NCBI GenBank assembly: GCA_963785765.1
Contig: CAWAWM010000002.1
Location: forward strand, 496,001 to 560,000
Source: DATBGO01 sp963785765
GTDB taxonomy: Bacteria > Actinomycetota > Actinomycetes > Streptosporangiales > Streptosporangiaceae
DNA: 64,000 nucleotides
Direction: 5' to 3'
Position numbers and translations under genes: made by a program. How positions within the stretch are numbered: the first letter of the stretch is position 1; every line of letters begins with the position of its first letter. Positions 18,058 to 26,262 of this stretch are shown here, in pieces. Below the pieces are notes generated by a model. It saw only the letters and a program-made list of their open reading frames with translations, searched no databases and was not told where the DNA came from.

Positions 18058-18615
18058 GTGTCGTCCAAGGTCGTCCGGTCCCGACGGTACCGCCTCTCAG
18101 CTTCCCTCGCGACCGATGTCAAAGAGGCCTGGGGCGGCGACGGGTCGAGAGGACACTTTTGGATCGTGGCTCTTCCCCTAACGCTCCTCGCCTCCACTGA
18201 GCCAGTCGTGCGCATCATCTCAGCCAGCCCTGGTTGGCTAACGCCCACCATTGCCGTGCTGGGGCTGATGCTCGCGCTGATTTCTCTTGACTGGCAAGTG
18301 ACTACGTTCTACTGGTCCGGTAGCCGAGTCCGCCTTCACCTGCAGCTGGCACACGGCGACAGCATCGATGACCAGCAGGGGCGGAACACCCGGGGACGTG
18401 CCGCCGCACCGCTTGGAACCACATGCTCGGTGTATTGCCGCGCTCGCGCCAGACAACGTCACGGCTCTGTTCCACGCGAGCGGTCTGGCCCCACTCGACG
18501 GCTGGTGCGCATCTGGCCGGTCATCGAGCTTGGCAACGGAAAGAACATTCAAGGCGAGCCGGTGAAACTACCGACCATCGACGAGGACACCGATGGGCCA
18601 GGCACGGCACAATGA
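18058..18615 (+). pseudogene. Membrane protein gene, probably frameshifted
   Basis: The frame starting at 18058 gives a convincing first ~105 residues with two hydrophobic segments ('GHFWIVALPLTLLAS', 'TIAVLGLMLALISL') and then turns Arg-rich. In the +2 frame around 18400-18500 the text becomes sensible instead ('PPHRLEPHARCIAALAPDNVTALFHASG'), and near 18510 it is sensible again in the first frame ('VRIWPVIELGNGKNIQGEPVKLP'). Two compensating shifts would explain this. No RBS is obvious. Family not named, though the 'HRLEPH...' block recurs in actinobacterial hypothetical proteins. Confidence 0.4.
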
Positions 18616-18714
18616 CCCCTCGCTTGTAAGGCGGGTCACCCCGGTGGCTGGATGTCGCCGGGCGTAGCATGGCGTGCCAAATGGCCGGGTTCTGCGAGGA
18701 TTCGGGTGACTTTC

Positions 18715-19185
18715 TCACGGCCTCAGCCGCCACACCAAGACGAGCACCGACATGACGGCCGCAACGAGGAAGACGGTGAAGCCGACTCGTATATAGCGGC
18801 GCCTGTAGCTCAGGATATTACGCAGGCCATCCTCGATGCTTTGGACGACGTCCAGCGAAATGGACTCCGTGCGGGGCTGGAGGCCGATCGCAAAAGCCAC
18901 CGAGGATAGGACGAAGAGCAAGGCGGGGATCACCAACCAAACTTGCGTCCCGGACTGCCGGTCGCCGTGTTCGGACGCGAATGTCAGGAGGCCCAGGTAG
19001 ACAGGCACAGCAGCCAGGCTAGTGGTTGTCATGAATTGGCAGAATTCGCGCCCAGTCTTGAGTGACTCGGTGAGGATCGTCTTTCCGGCCTCGTACAGCG
19101 CTCGGTTGTGAGGCGTAACGGGCTCGGAACTTATCACTTCGATCATCGCGCCCGGTACGTCTGGGTTCGGGGGGTGGGGGAGCAT
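18715..19185 (-). CDS. Three-span membrane protein, last gene of the element's cargo operon
   Basis: 156 residues with hydrophobic helices at about 49-70, 82-103 and 132-153, a ~45-residue N-terminal soluble part and a short charged loop 105-131. Its start overlaps the stop of the CxxC gene by 1 bp, so the two are translationally coupled. No family recognised. Small multi-span proteins in this position often act as membrane effectors in defence operons, but nothing in the sequence proves that. Confidence 0.65.
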   Translation of the reverse strand: MLPHPPNPDVPGAMIEVISSEPVTPHNRALYEAGKTILTESLKTGREFCQFMTTTSLAAVPVYLGLLTFASEHGDRQSGTQVWLVIPALLFVLSSVAFAIGLQPRTESISLDVVQSIEDGLRNILSYRRRYIRVGFTVFLVAAVMSVLVLVWRLRP

Positions 19186-19454
19186 CAGGCCCTACCAGTC
19201 GCGGGAGGGCTTGACTGACCCGGGGCGATTTCGAGCTCCATCAGTCGCTCGCCTTCTCTTTCAGTGATGCGCAGAGACGCCTGGAAATCCTTTCCCGTGA
19301 TGGGGCAGGCGAACAGGCGCGTGACTGTTAACGTTCGTCCACGTGCTGTCAGACCAGCCACTGCCACCGAGCGCGTGGTCAGGAGAAAGCGATGTACGGC
19401 GGGGGCACAGAACGGACAACCGACTTCGATTTCACTCTCGATTGCTCCAGGCAT
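19185..19454 (-). CDS. Small CxxC protein, middle gene of the cargo operon
   Basis: 89 residues. C13-x2-C16, H21 and C50 could bind a zinc ion ('CPFCAPAVH ... LFACPITGKDFQASL'). The rest is beta-rich and the end is Ser/Pro-rich. It lies 22 bp after the HExxH gene and overlaps the membrane-protein gene by 1 bp. No family recognised. Confidence 0.65.
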   Translation of the reverse strand: MPGAIESEIEVGCPFCAPAVHRFLLTTRSVAVAGLTARGRTLTVTRLFACPITGKDFQASLRITEREGERLMELEIAPGQSSPPATGRA

Positions 19455-19476
19455 TGTCTCTCCAAAGTGACCCGGT

Positions 19477-20586
19477 TCAGCCCAGGCGTCCTAGAACAGC
19501 ATCCAGGATCCGCGCTCCGCAGAAGTTGATGTAGGTACAAGCGCCGGCCACCTTGAACTGGTAGTCGCCGACTGTCTGCCCCATTTCCATCGCATCGATG
19601 TAGTGCACGATCGCGCCTCGAATATCAGCCGGTGGGTGCGTGCGGTGAGTCGGTTCTCGTCCGGCGACCCTGGTGTCGTAGATCTCCTGGAGCTGCATGA
19701 CGAACGCATATAGAACGCCTTGAGCCACGTAGACATCTCGGGCGGCGACTGACGAACCGCCACCAGCAGTCTTCGCGGCGCTGGAGGCGATCAGATCACA
19801 TTGGATCTCCTCCGCCCAACTGCGAGCCACTGCCCAGTCGGCCGACAAGAAGTTGACCGCCGCGTCATGGCTTTCGCGAGAGATCAATAGGGTGGGATCA
19901 TAGGAGGACATCCATCGCGAGATGTGGTTCAGCGTTCGGGCTTCGAGATCGGACCAAACGCCCGCGCGGTAGATTGTCCGGTGCCAATGAGCGGATTCAT
20001 GGAAGAAGATGATATGGCACACCGTGTGCAGGAGATGCTCCATGCGCGCGAAAGCAGCTGGTTCAACGCCGGCCAGCATGCGCTCAATGTTGAAGGACTC
20101 GGAGACCTCGATCTCCTGCCACATTTGGAGAACCGCGAGGATCTCCTGAATGACGTAGTCCGGCACCTCCATGCGCTCGATTTCATCGAGGGAGATCTCG
20201 CTCGAATGCTCGACGCGATCGAGAATCCACCCGAGGGTGCGAGAGAGTTTCGTCAACGTGAAAAAGAAGCCACAGTGCGTATAGACGACCCCGACCTCGT
20301 CTCCGACCAATGTGAATGCCTGTGGCGTGGGATCGACGTTGAAGACGAATTCCGGGAGGGTGACCCAGCCAGCGCCTCTCGCATCGTCGCGTATTCTACT
20401 GTCGTGCATCACAGAACCCGCGAGGCTGCCCAGTGCTTGCGCAAAGGGCATGGCCGCGAGGCCGAAGACGTCCCGTAACTGCGATGCAGACAGGTACCCT
20501 TTATTCGTACTTACCGTTCCCTCGAACCGTATGCAAGGTAGGTCGAGTGGGTCTGTCGAGTTGAGCGCCTCGATCTGAATGCGCAT
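19477..20586 (-). CDS. HExxH-motif protein (putative zinc metallopeptidase), first gene of the cargo operon
   Basis: 369 residues from the ATG at 20586, which has GGAGG 4 bp upstream; an in-frame ATG at 20598 lies within that ribosome site. HESAH at 196-200 ('IIFFHESAHWHR') is a gluzincin-type zinc motif, and 'WAEEIQCDLIASSAA' about 60 residues on offers E260 or D264 as third ligand, in the style of ImmA/IrrE and Lit (U49) peptidases. The N-terminal ~180 residues have no recognised domain. No signal peptide, so probably cytosolic. Target unknown. Sequence is intact although int and rep around it are decayed. Confidence 0.7.
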   Translation of the reverse strand: MRIQIEALNSTDPLDLPCIRFEGTVSTNKGYLSASQLRDVFGLAAMPFAQALGSLAGSVMHDSRIRDDARGAGWVTLPEFVFNVDPTPQAFTLVGDEVGVVYTHCGFFFTLTKLSRTLGWILDRVEHSSEISLDEIERMEVPDYVIQEILAVLQMWQEIEVSESFNIERMLAGVEPAAFARMEHLLHTVCHIIFFHESAHWHRTIYRAGVWSDLEARTLNHISRWMSSYDPTLLISRESHDAAVNFLSADWAVARSWAEEIQCDLIASSAAKTAGGGSSVAARDVYVAQGVLYAFVMQLQEIYDTRVAGREPTHRTHPPADIRGAIVHYIDAMEMGQTVGDYQFKVAGACTYINFCGARILDAVLGRLG

Positions 20587-20669
20587 GCCGCCTCCCATGA
20601 AGAACCGTCACAGCCCCGCAAGTCATGACCTACTGGTCATGCTTAGTCTCAGCGTGCCGCCGGATGCGG

Positions 20670-21515
20670 TCAAGCGTTCCGTAAAGCGATGTGAGCGTGC
20701 GGCGCGAGCCTGCGCTGGGGTTCGATGGCGGCGAAGTACTGGGCGTCGTAGCCGAGGTAGCGGCGCAGGTTCTGGATGAGCCGGTCGAACAGCGCCGGGA
20801 AGTGGATCGCATCCCGGGCGGCCCGCTGGTAGTCATACGACCCTGGGTCGGCGGGGGTGCCGTCGTCGCGGACTTTGCCGTAGCTGTCGCAGGTCAGGGT
20901 GAGGAACATCGACGGCCAGTAGGCCGTGCCGTCCGGTGCGGTGAACATCCGGCCGGTGGTCCGCGCGGCGACCGGCCGTTTCGGGAGTTTGGGGGCGTCC
21001 TGGCGGCGCCGGGTGGACCGGGACCGGCGCTTACCGACCTGATTGCCATCCGGATTGGTCCTGCCAGTATTGCGGGTGACGGTGCCACGGACTCCGGCGC
21101 GGGCGAGCTCGTCGTCCAGTTCCCCGATCACCTGATCGAGATCGGCTGTGTCCTCGCCGTGCGCGTCGGCCTGGTCGCGGCGGACCTGGGCTTCGGCACG
21201 CAGGGTGAGCCAGTACTCCTGCGTCTCGTTGGGTTCGGGCTGACCGGGGTCGGGTTCGTCCTCGAGGTGCCAGCCGTCGCCGCATTGCTCAGCGCGCAGG
21301 TTCCGGGCTCGTTTCGCGCAGGCCGGGCAGGTCGCTTCCAGCGTGGAGCCGCAGGGGATGATCTGCTGGTCCACCTGCCCGGTGTCGAGGTTGGTACGGC
21401 GCAACTGAACCGGGCGGATGCAGCCGCCGCGCGCTTCGGCCAGAGGCGCGGCACAGGACAGGTCGCCTGAACGGCCAACTCTTAGCCTCCGCCAGGTCGT
21501 TGCGCTCGCTGACAC
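20670..21515 (-). pseudogene. RepSA-like replication initiator, truncated
   Basis: 281 residues. From about residue 30 it follows actinomycete element initiators: 'GGCIRPVQLRR', a Cys-rich part ('IIPCGSTLEATCPACAKRARNLRAEQC'), 'WPSMFLTLTCDSYGKV' and 'YFAAIEPQRRLAPHAHIALRNA', the HUH-like motif. Homologues continue for well over 100 residues beyond this motif; here a stop follows at once, and continuation is only seen in another frame. The first ~28 residues look like non-native read-through, so the 5' end is probably also altered. It could be non-functional. Confidence 0.7.
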
Positions 21516-22121
21516 TATCGAACCGCGATACCGGGCGCTGATCCTCCTGGCTGTCTTTGGCAGCTTGCGGTGGCGTGAACTGGCGGCACTACAGTCAGGA
21601 TCGAGCGCTCTTTGATCGAGCTTCCGGGCGGCGGCTATCTGTCCGGGCCGCCGAAGTCACTCGCGGGGCTGCGGACCGTGGCGATTCCGAAGACCATCGC
21701 CCCCGAGCTGACCAGGCATCTGTGATCTTTTACCGAAGCCGCTGGGGATTCGCTGGTGTTCACCAGCCCGACAGGTGCCCCGCTTCGTCACGGGAACTTC
21801 CGCCCCCGGTCGTGGTTGCCTGCGCTGGCTCGGGCAGGGCTGACGGGCACGCATTTTCATGATCTACGGCATACCGGGAACAACCTGACCGCCGGAACTG
21901 GCGCGACACTGCGTGAGCTGATGGATCGGATGGGCCATAGCAGTACTCGCGCTGCGCTGATCTACCTGCACGGTAGCGATGCGCGCCAGCAAGAGATCGC
22001 CGACAGCCTCGGTAAGCTCGCCAGGGCGGAGCTACGGAGCAATGCTCGCGGCTCATCTCCCGGCCTCACTGGTGATCGATCGGGCACGCGGCGGGCACGA
22101 GGCAGAGCTACGGGATCATGA
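21479..22121 (+). pseudogene. Tyrosine integrase remnant of the tRNA-Ile element
   Basis: Three frames together give the catalytic half of a phage-type integrase. 'LADTIEPRYRALILLAVFGSLRWRELAALQ' (frame 1, with the first catalytic Arg) runs to 21600. After a frameshift near 21600-21612, 'LIELPGGGYLSGPPKSLAGLRTVAIPKTIAPELTRHL' follows in frame 3 to an in-frame TGA at 21723-21725. Then, still in frame 3, comes 'FTEAAGDSLVFTSPTGAPLRHGNFR ... HFHDLRHT ... YLHGS' with H-x-x-R and the nucleophilic Tyr. The N-terminal arm-binding domain is missing. So there is one truncation, one frameshift and one stop. Confidence 0.8.
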
Positions 22122-22172
22122 GAACTACAGCACGAGCGTCCCGCGTACCGGTTGACCCGGGGCTTGGTTGGG

Positions 22173-22246
22173 TGGGCCTGGGAAGACTTGAACTTCCGAC
22201 CTCTTCCTTATCAGGGAAGCGCTCTAACCGACTGAGCTACAGGCCC
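22173..22246 (-). tRNA. tRNA-Ile(GAT)
   Basis: Read on the minus strand: acceptor GGGCCTG pairs with the 3' end, D-arm 'GCTCAGTCGGTTAGAGC', anticodon stem CTTCC/GGAAG with loop CTGATAA giving anticodon GAT, and T-arm 'GAAGTTCAAGTCTTC'. CCA is not encoded. Position downstream of gyrA and the DUF3566 gene is the classical actinobacterial site. It serves as the integration target of the neighbouring element, whose att copy restores the 3' end. The usual companion tRNA-Ala is not found next to it. Confidence 0.95.
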
Positions 22247-22315
22247 GTGCCTCTGGCATCTTAGTGCCAACTATGGGCACGCCGGGCTAGGCTACCGTAC
22301 GCCAGGACAGCCCGG

Positions 22316-23386
22316 TCAGTCGGTCTCCTTCAGCGTTACCTCGACGCCGCCCGCGATGTGCGTCACCAGGTTGTAGATGACCGCAGCCACCGTCGCGAGC
22401 GCAGTAATCAGGACGACGTTCACCGCGCCGACCAGCATCGTGTACCCGAGGACCCGGGACGCGGAGAACCATCCGCCGCCGGCGTCGACCCCTGGGGAGT
22501 CCTTACTGGACGTCACGCTGCCGATGGTGGTCTGGATGGCGTGGAAGACCCCGAGCTTGCTCAGCACAAAGTAAAGGACGGTCACCGCCACGAACAGGAC
22601 GACCCAGCCGACCAGGGAGACCATGAAGCTGAACTTCATGACGGACCACGGCTCGATCCTGGACAGGATGAGCTGTGCCTTGCGCGTGGTCACCGGGCCT
22701 TTGGGCACGGCACCAGCTGCTGCTGCCTTGGACGCCTTAGACGCCTTGGGCGTCTTTGCTGGCTTGGCGTTGCCGGGCTTCGGCCTCGCCTGGAACGGGG
22801 CAGTAACCCTGGCTGTCATCGGCTTGGAAGACCTTTCGCCCTGGGGAGGCCGCTCGGGCTTGGCGGCCGCAGTTTTAGACCTGGCGAGGAATGAGGGCTT
22901 GAGCCTGGCCGCGAGGCCGGGCGTGGACGGCTTCTGAGCCGGGTATGGCAGTTGCGCCGGATAGGGCGGCGGGATTCCGTGCTCGCTGCCCGCCGAAACC
23001 GAACCAGCAGGCACCGAACCAGCAGGCACCGAACCAGTGTGTGCCGAGTCCCCATTCGGGTACTCGGAGCCAGAATCCCCGCCCCGGCCAGCTGACTCAG
23101 CCGGGAAGGCAGACTGCACCGGGTATACCGGCGCGGCGGCGTATGGTGCCTCGTCCGCATAGACCGCCTCGTCCGCATAGGGCGACTCGGCAGCGTACGG
23201 CGCCTCGTCCGCCTGGCCGGGTTCCTCCTCCCGGCCTGCGTCAACGCCGTCGGCCGCCCCCTCGGCCAGCCACGGCTGTGGCCCTACGCGGTGATCCACC
23301 CCGTCCTCCTCCGGAAGGTTGCCTCTCATGAGGTTATCCCCAGATGGCGATTGTGGCCCCCTAGGATTCTGACTGTCATCCGCCAC
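22316..23386 (-). CDS. DUF3566-domain membrane protein (gyrA-tRNA-Ile interval)
   Basis: About 356 residues. A long disordered N-terminal part contains repeats of the type 'YADEAPYAA' and Ala/Lys/Pro-rich stretches. The C-terminal ~115 residues are the DUF3566 domain, with two membrane helices ('MVSLVGWVVLFVAVTVLYFVL' and 'VLGYTMLVGAVNVVLITALATVAAVIYNLV') ending in 'GGVEVTLKETD'. Homologues sit at the same place after gyrA in mycobacteria and streptomycetes. The start is uncertain: GTG at 23386, TTG at 23407 or ATG at 23329 are all possible and none has a clear ribosome site. Confidence 0.8.
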   Translation of the reverse strand: MADDSQNPRGPQSPSGDNLMRGNLPEEDGVDHRVGPQPWLAEGAADGVDAGREEEPGQADEAPYAAESPYADEAVYADEAPYAAAPVYPVQSAFPAESAGRGGDSGSEYPNGDSAHTGSVPAGSVPAGSVSAGSEHGIPPPYPAQLPYPAQKPSTPGLAARLKPSFLARSKTAAAKPERPPQGERSSKPMTARVTAPFQARPKPGNAKPAKTPKASKASKAAAAGAVPKGPVTTRKAQLILSRIEPWSVMKFSFMVSLVGWVVLFVAVTVLYFVLSKLGVFHAIQTTIGSVTSSKDSPGVDAGGGWFSASRVLGYTMLVGAVNVVLITALATVAAVIYNLVTHIAGGVEVTLKETD

Positions 23387-23527
23387 AACACTTATAAGAC
23401 GCCGCAAACCATCGCTACGTTGCAGGCGGTAGGTTGCAAGCTCCTCTCAATCGTGTTGCGATTCTTTATCCCCGGAACTTTCTGTCATAGTCCGGTCACT
23501 CTTAGCTGTGTTTTCTTGGCCTGCGTC

Positions 23528-26161
23528 CTAGGCTGTGCCATCTCCTGGATCGTCATCCCCAGAAACGGTGTCCGTCAGGCCGCCAGCCCCGATCCCGTTG
23601 TCTGCAGCCCCCTCATCTTCGGAGTCGCCGGCCGCCCCGGCGCCGTCGTTGTCCGGGCCGTCGTCGTCCGGGCTGCCGTTAGCCACATCCAGCGACTCTG
23701 CGTTCCGTGCGATCGCCACCAGGCTCTGCCCGGAGGTCAGGTTCACCAGCCGTACGCCCATGGTCTGCCGACCTGACTGCTTGACCTCCGCCACCGAGGT
23801 CCGGATGACCCCGCCGGCTGACGTGATGGCGAACACCTCTTCCTCAGGCAGCACCATCAGCGCCCCCACCAGCTCACCGCGGGTCTCCACGATCCGGGCG
23901 GTCAGCACGCCGCGGCCACCCCGGCCCTGGACCGGGTACTGGTCGACCGGCGTCCGCTTGGCGTAACCACCGTCGGTGGCGACCAGGACGTCCGCGCCAT
24001 CCCGGACCACATGCATGCCGAGCAGCTGATCGCCGTCACTGAACCGCATCCCGATCACGCCGGACGTCGCCCGGCCCATCGGCCGGAGGGCCTCGTCGGT
24101 GGCGTGGAACCTGATCGCCTGGGCCTGCCTGCTGACCAACAGCAAGTCCTCTTCGGCGGAGACCAGCCGGGCGGCGATCACCTCGTCGTCCTCGCGCAGG
24201 CTGATCGCGATGATGCCGCCCGATCGCGGCGAGTCGAAATCGGTCAGCCGTGACTTCTTGACCAGCCCGGAGGAGGTGGCGAGCACGAGGTAGGGCGCGA
24301 CCTGGTAGTCGCTCAGCGCCAGCACCTCGGCGATGCGCTCATCCGGCTGGAAGGCCAGCAGGTTGGCCACGTGCTGACCGCGGGCGTCCCGGGCCGCATC
24401 GGGCAGTTCGTACGCCTTGGCCCGGTACACCCGGCCCTTATTGGTAAAGAACAGGATCCAGTGGTGGGTGCTGGTCACAAAGAAGTGCTCGACGATGTCG
24501 TCGGTGCGCAGCTGAGCTCCGCGCACGCCTTTGCCGCCGCGCCGCTGCGCCCGGTACAGGTCGGTCTTGGTCCGCTTGGCGTAACCGCCCCTGGTGATGG
24601 TGACGACCACGTCCTCCTCGGCGATCAGGTCCGCGATGGACACGTCGCCGTCGTAAGGAATGATCGCAGTGCGCCGGTCGTCGCCGTACTTGGCCACGAT
24701 CTCGCCGAGCTCGGCGCCGACGATCTGCCGCTGCCGCTCCGGCGAGGCGAGGATGGCCTCGTAGTCGGCGATCTGGGCCATCAGCTCGTTGTACTCGTCC
24801 GTCAGCTGCTGCCGCTCGAGGGCGGCTAGCTTCCGCAGCTGCATGTCCAGGATCGCGCGGGCCTGGATCTCGTCGATCTCCAGCAGGTCCATCAGGCCCT
24901 GCTGCGCGGTCGTGGCCGAGTCGCTGGCCCTGATCAGCGCGATGACCTCGTCGATCCGGTCGATCGCCTTGAGCAGCGCGATCAGGATGTGAGCCCGTTC
25001 CTGCGCCTTACGGAGCAGGTAGCGGGTCCGCCGGACGATGACCTCGATCTGGTGCGTGACCCAGTGCCTGATGATCTGGTCCAGCCGCAGCGTGCGGGGC
25101 ACGCCGTCGACCAGGGCGAGCATGTTGGCGCCGAACGTCTCCTGCAGCTGGGTGTGCTTGTACAGGTTGTTCAGCACGACCTTGGCGACCGCGTCCCGCT
25201 TCAGCACGATTACGAGCCGTTGCCCGGTCCGGTCGCTGGTCTCGTCCCGGACGTCGGCGATCCCGCCGACCCGGCCGTCCTTGGCCAGCTCCGCGATCTT
25301 CTCGGCCACCCGGTCCGGGTTCACCTGGTAGGGGAGCTCGGTGACCACCAGGCAGGCGCGGCCCTTGATGTCCTCCTCGACCTCCACCACCGCGCGCATG
25401 GTGATGGAGCCACGGCCGGTCCGGTACGCCTCCTCGATGCCCCGGCGGCCCACGATCAGGCCGTAGGTGGGGAAATCCGGGCCCTTGATCCGCTCGATCA
25501 GCGCCTCGAGCAGCGCATCATCCGGGGCATCGAAGTGATCCAGGTACCAGGCGACACCCTCGGCGATCTCGCGCAGATTGTGCGGCGGGATCTTGGTGGC
25601 CATCCCGACCGCGATCCCCTCCGACCCGTTGACCAGCAGGTTGGGAAACCGGCTCGGCAGCACCACGGGCTCCGCGGAGCGGCCGTCGTAATTAGGCCGG
25701 AAATCGACGGTCTCCTTGTCGATATCACGGAGCATCTCCATGGCCAGCGGCGCCAGCCGGCACTCGGTGTAGCGCATGGCCGCCGCCGGGTCGTCACCGC
25801 GGGAGCCGAAATTACCCTGGCCGTCGATCAGCGGCATCCGCATCGACCACGGCTGGGCCATCCGGACCAGCGCGTCGTAGATCGCCGAGTCACCGTGCGG
25901 GTGGTAGACACCCATTACCTCGCCGACCACCCGGGCGCACTTGAAGTAGCCGCGGTCCGGCCGGAAGCCGCCGTCGTACATCGCGTACAGGACGCGGGTG
26001 TGCACCGGCTTCAGGCCGTCCCGCACGTCGGGCAGGGCGCGGCCGACGATGACCGACATCGCGTAGTCGATGTAGCTGCGCTGCATCTCTACCTGAATGT
26101 CGACCGGCTCGGTGCGGTCGTGTCCCTCCGCTGGCGCGTCAGGCGTGCTCACGTCGGGCAC
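23528..26161 (-). CDS. gyrA: DNA gyrase subunit A
   Basis: 877 residues. Catalytic tyrosine Y131 in 'AAMRYTECRLAPLAM'; the quinolone-resistance region 'HPHGDSAIYDALVRMAQPW' has Ser at 92 and Asp at 96 (E. coli 83 and 87), so no resistance substitution is visible. The C-terminal domain carries the beta-pinwheel repeats including the GyrA-box-like 'QRRGGKGVRGAQLR'. The acidic Asp/Gly-rich tail (last ~50 residues) is common in actinobacteria. It starts at GTG 26161 or 26152, 101 bp or more after gyrB. Confidence 0.96.
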   Translation of the reverse strand: MPDVSTPDAPAEGHDRTEPVDIQVEMQRSYIDYAMSVIVGRALPDVRDGLKPVHTRVLYAMYDGGFRPDRGYFKCARVVGEVMGVYHPHGDSAIYDALVRMAQPWSMRMPLIDGQGNFGSRGDDPAAAMRYTECRLAPLAMEMLRDIDKETVDFRPNYDGRSAEPVVLPSRFPNLLVNGSEGIAVGMATKIPPHNLREIAEGVAWYLDHFDAPDDALLEALIERIKGPDFPTYGLIVGRRGIEEAYRTGRGSITMRAVVEVEEDIKGRACLVVTELPYQVNPDRVAEKIAELAKDGRVGGIADVRDETSDRTGQRLVIVLKRDAVAKVVLNNLYKHTQLQETFGANMLALVDGVPRTLRLDQIIRHWVTHQIEVIVRRTRYLLRKAQERAHILIALLKAIDRIDEVIALIRASDSATTAQQGLMDLLEIDEIQARAILDMQLRKLAALERQQLTDEYNELMAQIADYEAILASPERQRQIVGAELGEIVAKYGDDRRTAIIPYDGDVSIADLIAEEDVVVTITRGGYAKRTKTDLYRAQRRGGKGVRGAQLRTDDIVEHFFVTSTHHWILFFTNKGRVYRAKAYELPDAARDARGQHVANLLAFQPDERIAEVLALSDYQVAPYLVLATSSGLVKKSRLTDFDSPRSGGIIAISLREDDEVIAARLVSAEEDLLLVSRQAQAIRFHATDEALRPMGRATSGVIGMRFSDGDQLLGMHVVRDGADVLVATDGGYAKRTPVDQYPVQGRGGRGVLTARIVETRGELVGALMVLPEEEVFAITSAGGVIRTSVAEVKQSGRQTMGVRLVNLTSGQSLVAIARNAESLDVANGSPDDDGPDNDGAGAAGDSEDEGAADNGIGAGGLTDTVSGDDDPGDGTA

Positions 26162-26262
26162 CTTCCATCCCCTCTCTCAACCGCGCGGCATCGGCTGACC
26201 GTGACCACGAAGGGCCCCAGCCAGTATGCGACGCGGATCTTACGAAATCGTGAAAGACCCGG

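Larger units (their letters stand above)
17872..22217. mobile_element. Remnant of an integrative element (AICE/pSAM2-like) in tRNA-Ile
   Basis: Bounded by 47-bp att copies. The int remnant sits next to the tRNA, as in actinomycete integrative and conjugative elements, and a RepSA-like initiator fragment lies beside it. No FtsK/TraSA-type transfer gene, Xis or regulator is visible, the integrase is broken and the rep gene is cut at its C-terminus, so the element is not mobile on its own. The intact genes left are the three-gene cargo operon at 18715-20586. A 4.3-kb size against the usual 9-20 kb implies large deletions. Confidence 0.78.

Noticed and set aside
20691..21470. 259-residue plus-strand frame over the rep fragment
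   Set aside because: Antisense to the RepSA-like sequence, which shows clear family motifs on the minus strand.
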